A stretch of 7,738 bases of DNA from Candidatus Atribacter alterifermentans (GTDB taxonomy: Bacteria; Atribacterota; Atribacteria; Atribacterales; Atribacteraceae): assembly GCA_012517635.1 (NCBI GenBank), contig JAAYUP010000311.1:1-7738 (forward strand). The letters are read 5' to 3'. Every line of letters begins with the position of its first letter. The stretch's first letter is position 1. Under the pieces are notes generated by a model, which worked only from the letters and a program-made list of their open reading frames with translations, did not search any database and had not been told where the DNA came from. Shown here in pieces: positions 1 through 5,343 of the stretch. The position numbers and the translations under genes are program-made.

Positions 1-148
1 GGTCTATCCTGTAAACTACAACAGGATAGCAGCCTACGGCGTAAGATGAAAAAAATTGTAAAAGACAAAAACTGAGAGGATAGACCACTTAAGTTTTCAT
101 CCTCATCTGGTGCTGCGAAAGCAGCATGAGGGTCTATCCTAAAAATAC
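1..148 (+). repeat. Modular interspersed repeat, copy A (core plus hairpin module; left side may continue outside the window)
   Basis: This non-coding element recurs at 2568-2752 (inverted) and 7656-7738 (direct). Positions 1-148 match the inverted copy with only three substitutions that I count (at 72, 88 and 130). The core starts with GGTCTATCCT (1-10) and reaches its inverted partner AGGATAGACC at 77-86. Inside it, CTATCCTGT (4-12) can also pair with ACAGGATAG (21-29). The second module (94-140) is 47 bp and holds the hairpin TGCTGC-GAAA-GCAGCA (111-126), extended here by CCTCA (101-105) with TGAGG (127-131). It ends in another GGTCTATCCT at 131-140, giving a 130-bp period. Homology with copy B runs on through AAAAATAC to 148. 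There is no plausible ORF, so if it is mobile it is non-autonomous. Its true left end cannot be seen because it begins at base 1. Confidence 0.93.
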
Positions 149-305
149 AAGAGCGTGTAAATCATGATCAAAACAAAAAAGAGTAAGGCACACCCCCCTT
201 GAATCCCCACTCAATGAGGGAATATATTGAACAATTCCTCTTCTTAAATTGGCAAAGAGAAGTTTCATTTTTTATCTTTAGAACGATTATTTTCTTTGAG
301 AGCAC

Positions 306-334
306 TTGTAAATTGAAGTGTTGGTGAATATAAT
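306..334 (+). promoter_or_regulatory. Sigma70-type promoter for the tRNA-Met gene (and probably tilS-hpt)
   Basis: A TTGTAA -35 box (306-311) is separated by 17 bases from a perfect TATAAT -10 box (329-334). The predicted start near 341 is only a few bases before the mature tRNA 5' end at 345, as is usual for tRNA promoters. No terminator is visible between the tRNA and tilS, so the same promoter probably also serves tilS and hpt. Confidence 0.7.
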
Positions 335-344
335 AGGTACTGCT

Positions 345-421
345 GGCGGTGTAGCTCAGTTGGCAAGAGCATCCGGCTCATACCCGGAGCGTCAGGGGTT
401 CGAATCCCTTCACCGCCACCA
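345..421 (+). tRNA. tRNA-Met (anticodon CAT), elongator type, CCA encoded
   Basis: The sequence folds into a full cloverleaf. The acceptor stem is GGCGGTG (345-351) with CACCGCC (411-417), the D stem is GCTC/GAGC, and the anticodon stem is TCCGG/CCGGA around the loop CTCATAC with anticodon CAT at 379-381. The T arm contains TTCGAAT, and A418 plus an encoded CCA end the gene. Position 1 pairs with position 72, and the anticodon stem lacks the three consecutive G:C pairs of initiators, so it is not tRNA-fMet. Acceptor stem and anticodon loop resemble the Bacillus elongator tRNA-Met as I recall it. A tRNA-Ile2, whose CAT anticodon is modified by TilS to read AUA, is less likely but cannot be fully excluded, and tilS lies only 39 bases downstream. 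Confidence 0.95.
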
Positions 422-460
422 GCTTCCTCAACGTTATTCCTATCAGGAGCCCTCGCTGGT

Positions 461-1840
461 ATGAAGAAGTATCCTTGTTTGGTAAAATCCGTTTCCCGGC
501 TCATTCAAGAGCAGGAATTAATTGTTCCGGGAGACCGAGTTTTAGTTGCATTTTCTGGTGGTCCCGATTCAACTACTTTATCTGATATTCTTGAACAACT
601 TCGTAATGAATTCAAGTTTCAATTGGCCCTTTTTCATTTAAACCATGGTTTGCGGGGCCAAGAAGCTCTCCGTGATCAGAATTTTTGTATTGATTGGGCA
701 AAAAAACGCAATATAGAGATATTTGTTGAACAGTTTGACGTCAAAGCTTATAAAAAGGAACAATCAATTTCTTTAGAAGAAGCTGCTCGAAAAATTCGTT
801 ATCAAAAATTAAAAGAAATTGCCGAACTTTGGAAAGCTGATAAAATTGCCCTTGGTCACCATCGTAATGATCAAGTTGAAACCATCTTGATGAATATCAT
901 CCGTGGAACTGGAATTCATGGCCTCAGAGGTATGCCCTTTCGAAATGGGAAATTTATCCGTCCTCTTTTAAAAACAACCCTCGATGAGATTCACCATTAC
1001 CTTGAGGAGCAACACTTGACGTATGTTGTTGATTCAACAAATCTTGATCAATCGTTTTTAAGAAATCGAATTCGTCTTGGATTAATTCCCTTTTTAAAAA
1101 AAGATTTCAATCCTAAAATTGAAGAAGTCATTTTTCGTTTGGGATTAAACCTTCAAGAATCTCTATCCACTTTCCCAGAAGAGGAATGGCCAGTTGAAAA
1201 AAATGGACAGCTTTTTCGTTTTCCTATAAATAGGTTGATTGGAATTTCTGATTTAAAAAAAAGACGAGGTCTTATTGCATTCATTAAACAAGTCAAAGGA
1301 GATACCTACCAAGTAACCAGAGCTCATTTTAAAGCGTTGGAAAATATCATAAAAAAAGGGAAAGGACAAACCATGCTTCCGGAAAAGATTTCTTTTTGGG
1401 TAGATAATGGTTATATCTATGCCCGCCGGGGTGAACTATTATTAGTAGATATACCCGCCTGGTCTTATGCGTTGGAAATGCCTGGAATCAACCAACTTGA
1501 AGATATTGGATTAGCAATCGAGTCTTTTCTCAAGACCCCTCATGGACACGATGACTTGAAAACAATATGGTGCGAAATAGACTTAGAAAAATGCAAATTT
1601 CCATTAGTATTAAGGAATTTTTTAAAAGGAGATCGAGTAGTAATCAATGGGAAAGAAAAGAAATTAAAAACAATTTTTCAATTGCAAGGAATTCCTGAAA
1701 ATTGGAGAAGAAAAGTTCCAATTTTGTGTGATCAAGAAAAGATTCTTTGGATACCCGGTATTTTACTTGACGAAAGAGCTCAAGTTCAGGAAAATAGCAA
1801 AAGCATTCTTATTGTCACGATGAGGACATATAAGAGGTGA
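461..1840 (+). CDS. tilS: tRNA(Ile)-lysidine synthetase TilS
   Basis: TilS is a cytoplasmic enzyme that uses ATP to attach lysine to C34 of the CAU anticodon of tRNA-Ile2, switching both codon reading (AUA) and charging from Met to Ile. The 459 residues correspond to a full-length protein. The PP-loop SGGPDS lies at residues 32-37 after PGDRVLVAF; HLNHGLRG follows at 59-66, LEEAARKIRY at 105-114, LGHHRNDQVET at 131-141 with IIRGTGIHGLRGM after it, and DSTN...RNRIR at 191-205. The C-terminal tRNA-binding domain is recognisable from FLKGDRV, KKLKTIFQ and IPENWRRKVPIL to WIPGILLDER. The ATG at 461 has AGGAG at 445-449 and places the PP-loop at the normal distance from the N terminus. The gene follows tRNA-Met by 39 bases and its TGA stop forms part of the ribosome-binding site of hpt, so the genes are likely co-transcribed. 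Confidence 0.97.
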   Translation: MKKYPCLVKSVSRLIQEQELIVPGDRVLVAFSGGPDSTTLSDILEQLRNEFKFQLALFHLNHGLRGQEALRDQNFCIDWAKKRNIEIFVEQFDVKAYKKEQSISLEEAARKIRYQKLKEIAELWKADKIALGHHRNDQVETILMNIIRGTGIHGLRGMPFRNGKFIRPLLKTTLDEIHHYLEEQHLTYVVDSTNLDQSFLRNRIRLGLIPFLKKDFNPKIEEVIFRLGLNLQESLSTFPEEEWPVEKNGQLFRFPINRLIGISDLKKRRGLIAFIKQVKGDTYQVTRAHFKALENIIKKGKGQTMLPEKISFWVDNGYIYARRGELLLVDIPAWSYALEMPGINQLEDIGLAIESFLKTPHGHDDLKTIWCEIDLEKCKFPLVLRNFLKGDRVVINGKEKKLKTIFQLQGIPENWRRKVPILCDQEKILWIPGILLDERAQVQENSKSILIVTMRTYKR

Positions 1841-1845
1841 GAAAA

Positions 1846-2391
1846 ATGGATGATTTTATCGATAAAATTTTAATTTCTCAAGAGGAAATTGAGACTCGGG
1901 TAAAAGAATTGGCTCAACAAATAAGTAGAGATTATGCCGATAAAGAGATCCGTGCCATCGGAATACTTCGCGGAGCTTTTATTTTCATGTCAGATTTAAT
2001 ACGGAATATTTCAGTTCCTTTAAGTGTTGATTTTATGTCAATATCGAGCTATGGAGACGACACCGAATCGGGAGGAGTCATTAGGATATTAAAAGACCTT
2101 GATAAGCCAATTCATAATAAACATGTTCTTATTGTTGAAGATATTGTTGATACTGGTCTCACTTTGCAACATCTAAAGGAGGTTCTCACCATTAGAGAGC
2201 CAGCCAGCTTGAAAGTGTGTGCATTGTTAGACAAACAAGAAAGAAGAATAGTCAAGAATTTAGATATTGAATATACTGGTTTTGTGATTCCTGACCAATT
2301 TGTGGTTGGTTATGGTTTAGATTACGCTGAAAAATATAGGAATTATCCTTTTATTTTCGTATTGAAACCAAAATATTATCAAATGATTTGA
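1846..2391 (+). CDS. hpt: Hypoxanthine phosphoribosyltransferase
   Basis: This cytoplasmic purine-salvage enzyme converts hypoxanthine (often also guanine) and PRPP to IMP (GMP) and pyrophosphate. From the ATG at 1846 it is 181 residues, normal for the bacterial family. The PPi-binding LRGA is at 41-44, the flexible-loop SSYGDD at 67-72, the PRPP-binding loop VLIVEDIVDTGLTL at 94-107 with the paired acidic residues E98-D99, and the purine-binding C-terminal part PDQFVVGYGLDYAEKYRN at 149-166. An in-frame GTG at 1837 would add three residues and overlap the tilS stop. I prefer the ATG because GAGGTGA (1834-1840) lies five bases before it and the N terminus then matches family members such as the B. 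subtilis enzyme. The tilS-hpt order is common in bacteria, often followed by ftsH, which is missing here. I see no clear intrinsic terminator after the stop. Confidence 0.97.
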   Translation: MDDFIDKILISQEEIETRVKELAQQISRDYADKEIRAIGILRGAFIFMSDLIRNISVPLSVDFMSISSYGDDTESGGVIRILKDLDKPIHNKHVLIVEDIVDTGLTLQHLKEVLTIREPASLKVCALLDKQERRIVKNLDIEYTGFVIPDQFVVGYGLDYAEKYRNYPFIFVLKPKYYQMI

Positions 2392-2492
2392 TATGCTACA
2401 ATAATTTTAAGACTCATTTTTTATGAAGGTAAGTATTTGTGCTCCATTTATGGTATGAGATGTGGATGAAAATGCCTTCCTTCTCACCTCTA

Positions 2493-2513
2493 CCTCTCCC
2501 ACCAGGGGAGAGG
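2493..2513. repeat. Short perfect inverted repeat (8-bp arms)
   Basis: CCTCTCCC (2493-2500) and GGGAGAGG (2506-2513) are perfect complements around a five-base loop. The hairpin is followed by A residues on the plus strand, and on the minus strand the T run comes before it, so it does not have the form of an intrinsic terminator in either direction. It looks like a small dispersed hairpin repeat. Confidence 0.7.
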
Positions 2514-2544
2514 AAAAAAATTAAGAAGGTGATAACGGGAGCAG

Positions 2545-2569
2545 CGGTTCACGGTTCACCGTTCACGGT
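2545..2569. repeat. Heptamer tandem repeat, about 3.6 units of CGGTTCA
   Basis: The units read CGGTTCA, CGGTTCA, CCGTTCA and a partial CGGT. The single variant in the third unit lets ACGG and CCGT form a small hairpin (2551-2562). The array touches the boundary of the modular repeat at 2568, so the element may have inserted next to or into it. Confidence 0.75.
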
Positions 2570-2752
2570 ATTTTTAGGATAGACCATCATGCTGCTTTCG
2601 CAGCACCAGATGAGGATGAAAACTCAAGTGGTCTATCCTCTCAATTTTTGTCTTTTACAATTTTTTTCATCTTACGCCGTAGGCTGCTATCCTGTTGTAG
2701 TTTACAGGATAGACCCTCATGCTGCTTTCGCAGCACCAGATGACAATGAAAA
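2568..2752 (-). repeat. Modular interspersed repeat, copy B (hairpin module, core, hairpin module; inverted)
   Basis: This is the most complete copy, in the opposite orientation to the other two. Read on the minus strand it has a 47-bp hairpin module (2752-2706), the core (2705-2623) and a second 47-bp hairpin module (2622-2576), then the AAAAATAC tail to 2568. The boundary decamer appears at 2706-2715, 2630-2639 and 2576-2585 in alternating orientation, and the two hairpin modules are spaced exactly 130 bp apart. Both keep TGCTGC-GAAA-GCAGCA intact. The left module (minus orientation) differs at CATTGTCATC where the right has CATCCTCATC, so the outer CCTCA/TGAGG pairing of copy A is not retained in either module of this copy. 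I find no obvious target-site duplication. Confidence 0.93.
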
Positions 2753-2863
2753 TGGATTTTACTATACTAGATCTCGAAATCAGTCGGCTGGTGAAATGAG
2801 ATCGGGTATTCTTGATGTCACGAACTCGCAGGATAGATCAGAATCTTTAATAATATTTGAATG

Positions 2864-2894
2864 TTATCGGATATATGAGAAAATATCCTATAAT
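2864..2894 (+). promoter_or_regulatory. Possible promoter with an inverted repeat in its spacer, upstream of the URO-D-like gene
   Basis: A perfect TATAAT lies at 2889-2894, about 60 bases before the start codon at 2957. The only -35 candidate in range is TTATCG (2864-2869, spacing 19), which is poor. The spacer holds GGATAT (2869-2874) and ATATCC (2883-2888), a six-base inverted repeat ending directly at the -10 box, where a repressor or activator could bind. This is inferred from position only. Confidence 0.35.
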
Positions 2895-2956
2895 AAGTAT
2901 GAGTCACTATTGAGAAAAAATTTTTAAGAATTTATTAGAAGGGTGGGTGTTCATTT

Positions 2957-4051
2957 TTGAATAGCAAAGAAAGAGTGAAGACAGCATTATTCCATCAAGA
3001 ACCCGATCGGGTACCAGTCACCGTTAGCTTTGTTCCTGAATTCGTTGAGCGTTTGAGAAAGCAACTGAATTTACCATCACACCCAGTCAACCCCCATGGA
3101 GGAGAAGTCCACGATTTAGAAGAGCATTTTCATCTTGATATTATTCAATATTCAGTCGGAATTGCCAATTCCTATTATGCATCTGATGAAGATGAATATA
3201 CCTGTGAATGGGGAATCAAATGGAAGCAAGCCGAGTATAAAACCAGGTTTGGATTTGGCCGATATACTGAAATAGCTGAGAATCCTCTTGCCGATGAGGA
3301 TCGAATCAACAATTATCAACCTCCAGATCCGAATCGGGAAGATCTTTATACCCCATTTGGTAAAGTTCTTGAACAGTATGGAAAAGATTACTTCATTCTT
3401 GGAGTGACGGTTTGTACAATATTTGAAGGAGCGTGGTATCTTCGAGGTTTAAACCGTTTGTTGATGGATATGGTTTACGATGAAGAAAAAGCCAATCTTA
3501 TCCTTGACATTCCCTTTCATTATCATCTCGCTGCTGCTAGTAACTTAACCAAAATGGGAGCCGATGGAATCTGGATTGGTGATGATGTAGGGACCCAGAA
3601 GGGAATGATGATATCCCCAGAGATGTGGAGACGCTATCTCAAACCGCGAATGGCGATGTTTTGTCAAAAATTGAAAGCGATCAATCCCAACCTGAAGATT
3701 GCGTATCATAGCGATGGGAATATTTATCCGATTATCGATGAATTAATTGAAATTGGGATTGATGTTCTCAATCCAATTCAGCCGGCAGCTATGGATCCAG
3801 TTTATTTAAAAAGGAGATATGGTAAAAATTTGGCTTTTTGGGGAACTATTGATGAACAATATACTCTTCCTTTTGGAACGGTGGAGGATATCCGGCGAGA
3901 AACTCTTGATCGGATCCAAAAGATAGCACCAGGAGGGGGACTTATTCTGTCTCCAACTCATCATATTCAGCTTGATACTCCAATTGAGAACTTTTTAACC
4001 TTTTTGGAAACGGTTCAAACCCAGGGCTATTATCCGATTAAAGTGGAATGA
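2957..4051 (+). CDS. Uroporphyrinogen decarboxylase (URO-D) family protein, not HemE
   Basis: The 364-residue protein has the URO-D/methylcobamide:CoM methyltransferase (MtaA/CmuA-like) TIM-barrel fold. It opens with the family N terminus NSKERVKTALFHQEPDRVPV and shows GADGIWIGDDVGTQKGMMISPEMWRRYLKP (from 201), HSDGNI (251-256) where zinc-binding relatives have HxCG, WGTIDEQYTLPFGT (295-308) and SPTHHIQLDTPIENFLTFLE (332-351). The N-terminal RQAGR-type arginine motif of true heme-pathway HemE is absent. The start is TTG at 2957, preceded by GGGTGGGTG (2941-2949); the family N terminus begins exactly there, and I see no better start. The gene stands alone between a repeat-rich region and a hairpin, just upstream of an importer on the same strand. 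Its substrate is unknown; a methyl-transfer or catabolic role is possible, but no corrinoid protein is nearby. Confidence 0.9.
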   Translation: MNSKERVKTALFHQEPDRVPVTVSFVPEFVERLRKQLNLPSHPVNPHGGEVHDLEEHFHLDIIQYSVGIANSYYASDEDEYTCEWGIKWKQAEYKTRFGFGRYTEIAENPLADEDRINNYQPPDPNREDLYTPFGKVLEQYGKDYFILGVTVCTIFEGAWYLRGLNRLLMDMVYDEEKANLILDIPFHYHLAAASNLTKMGADGIWIGDDVGTQKGMMISPEMWRRYLKPRMAMFCQKLKAINPNLKIAYHSDGNIYPIIDELIEIGIDVLNPIQPAAMDPVYLKRRYGKNLAFWGTIDEQYTLPFGTVEDIRRETLDRIQKIAPGGGLILSPTHHIQLDTPIENFLTFLETVQTQGYYPIKVE

Positions 4052-4060
4052 ACGAAGAGG

Positions 4061-4094
4061 ATTGCCTTCTCACATCAAGGGAGAAGGCAATTTC
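4061..4094 (+). terminator. Hairpin after the URO-D-like gene, probable weak intrinsic terminator
   Basis: ATTGCCTTCTC (4061-4071) and GAGAAGGCAAT (4081-4091) form a perfect 11-bp stem around a nine-base loop, ten bases after the stop codon. The following T tract is short (TTT and then CC), so termination may be incomplete, or the hairpin may instead protect the mRNA 3' end. Confidence 0.55.
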
Positions 4095-4214
4095 CTAATC
4101 ATCTGATGTTGCCAGGAAAATTGGTTGTCAAACCCATAAAAATGGAACAAGAAACTCATTGAGAGTAAAATGATAATTGACTTTGTTAAATTTGTTACTG
4201 TTTACTGAAATATA

Positions 4215-4244
4215 TTGAAAAATACATGCTAGATAGGGTAGAAT
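4215..4244 (+). promoter_or_regulatory. Probable promoter of the ABC importer operon
   Basis: TTGAAA (4215-4220) and TAGAAT (4239-4244) are separated by 18 bases. The predicted start near 4251 leaves a leader of about 100 bases before the ATG at 4354. I see no convincing operator palindrome next to it. Confidence 0.5.
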
Positions 4245-4353
4245 AAACTCATTAGTGAAAAAATAACACTGGAAGGGAGGCAAAGTTAATAAAAAGTATT
4301 TAATAAGGGGAATATAAAAGATTATTTCAAAAATTATTAAGGGAGGTATGGCT

Positions 4354-5337
4354 ATGAAGAAAATTTTAATACTTATGTTCATTTCGTTTTTAGTTTTGAC
4401 CTTGATAGGTTCAGCTTCGGCTCAGGGGAAACATTTTGAAGGAATACGGATTCGATTTTTCCCGGGTGGGTCAGAAGGAGACCCCTTTGCCTCAGTAGTC
4501 TATCGAGGTGCCAAAGCAGCTGAAGAGGACTTTGGCTGCACGGTTGAATATGTGTTTTCCCAGTGGCAGCCTGACCGGATGGTAGCCCAGTTCAAAGATG
4601 CAATTGCTGCCAAACCAGACGGAATAGCCATCATGGGGCATCCTGGAGATGATGCTTTAGATCCGCTTATTGATGAAGCCATTGCTGCTGGAATAATCGT
4701 TACTTCACAAAATACTGCTCTGCCAATAGCAGAGGGGAAATATAAAGATAAAGGTTTTGGATATGTTGGTCAGGAACTCTATGCTTCTGGTTATTCCTTA
4801 GGTCAAAAAGCTATTGAAAAGTTTGGTCTGAAGGAAGGGGATCGGGCTATGGTTTGGGGATTGCTTTCTCAGGAAACTCGCGGCCTGAGGACCAAAGGTG
4901 TAATCGATGCATTTGAAGAAGCCAAACTAGTTGTTGATTATATCGAGATTTCTCCCGAAGTGAACGCTGATGCCCCGCTGGGGACTCCAATAGTAAGCGG
5001 TTATCTCTCTTCTCACCCAGATTGTAAAATAATCTGTACCGATCATGGTGGACTTACTGCTACGATAGAAACCTATTTAAAGGGAGCTGGCAAGGGTCCA
5101 GATGACGTGATCGGTATTGGGTTTGATTTAACCGCAGCTACGGTTGAAGCGATTCGAAATGGATTTTGCGATTTGATACTCGACCAGCAACCTTATCTCC
5201 AAGGATATCTGCCAATACTCCAGATTTGCTTAACCAAAAAATACGGCTTTTCCGGACTTCATATCGATACCGGTTCCGGATTTATCGATGCTGATAATGT
5301 CGAAGCTGTCGCAAAGCTGGCTGAAGAAGGGATTCGA
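4354..5337 (+). CDS. Sugar-type ABC transporter periplasmic binding protein (type I fold)
   Basis: This is the solute-capturing component of the importer encoded by this gene and the next two. The ATG at 4354 gives 328 residues and has GGGAGG at 4341-4346 with seven bases spacing. The in-frame ATG at 4348 lies only one base behind that site and is rejected. Residues 1-23 form a signal peptide (MKK, hydrophobic stretch, ASA before Q24) without a lipobox cysteine, suggesting a free periplasmic protein. The mature part fits the ribose/galactose-type family: IRIRFFPGGSEGDPF (31-45), RGAKAAEEDFG (51-61), KPDGIAIMGHPGDDALDPLIDEAIAAGI (87-114), GYVGQELYASGYSLGQ (137-151), VIGIGFD (252-258) and the ligand/hinge-type motif DQQPYLQGYLPI (277-288). 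The ligand cannot be read from sequence; a sugar or sugar-like solute is inferred from the family. The stop is followed after three bases by the ATPase start. Confidence 0.92.
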
Positions 5338-5343
5338 TAATTA

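Larger units (their letters stand above)
2392..2956. other. Gene-free stretch between hpt and the URO-D-like gene, built of several repeats
   Basis: I see no credible gene in these 565 bases. In order they hold AT-rich sequence (2392-2480), a short GA/CT-rich inverted repeat (2493-2513), a heptamer tandem repeat (2545-2569), the inverted modular repeat (2568-2752), sequence with one degenerate copy of the element's boundary decamer (AGGATAGATC, 2830-2839), and a possible promoter region (2864-2894) for the next gene. An open frame at 2589-2927 starts inside the repeat and its protein resembles nothing I recognise, so it is treated as spurious. Confidence 0.8.
4052..4353. other. Intergenic region between the URO-D-like gene and the importer operon
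   Basis: The region holds a hairpin (4061-4091) close behind the URO-D-like gene, an AT-rich middle part, a promoter candidate at 4215-4244 and a leader of about 100 bases before the binding-protein gene. A second, weaker promoter pair is TTGACT (4177-4182) with TTTACT (4201-4206). The leader has two extra purine-rich stretches (GGAAGGGAGG at 4271-4280 and AAGGGGAA near 4306-4313) that resemble ribosome-binding sites but have no ATG at suitable spacing. I see no riboswitch I can name. Confidence 0.6.

Noticed and set aside
149..305. Possible gene or terminator in the stretch between copy A and the tRNA promoter
   Set aside because: I see only AT-rich sequence with a C-rich patch (190-208) and weak short complementarities; nothing forms a convincing hairpin with a T tract or an ORF.
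345..421. Initiator tRNA-fMet
   Set aside because: The 1-72 position is paired and the anticodon stem lacks the three consecutive G:C pairs next to the loop.
265..504. Open frame on the minus strand (79 codons)
   Set aside because: It runs antisense through the tRNA gene and into tilS; its GEGIRTPD-like stretch is the familiar artefact of translating the complement of a tRNA T arm and acceptor.
2493..2520. Intrinsic terminator after hpt
   Set aside because: The hairpin is followed by As, not Ts, and on the other strand the T run precedes the stem.
2568..2752. CRISPR array
   Set aside because: The 47-bp modules have a fixed 83-bp core between them that is the same at other loci, so there are no unique spacers, and no cas gene is present.
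2589..2927. Open frame on the plus strand (112 codons)
   Set aside because: More than a third of it is repeat copy B read in one frame, it has no ribosome-binding site, and the rest shows no recognisable protein features.
2957..4051. Heme-pathway uroporphyrinogen decarboxylase HemE
   Set aside because: The N-terminal RQAGR-type substrate-binding motif is absent and the N terminus fits the MtaA/CmuA-like branch instead.
4128..4382. Open frame on the minus strand (84 codons), hydrophobic
   Set aside because: It lies across the AT-rich promoter and leader of the importer operon and into the signal peptide; the hydrophobic look comes from A-rich sequence read in antisense.
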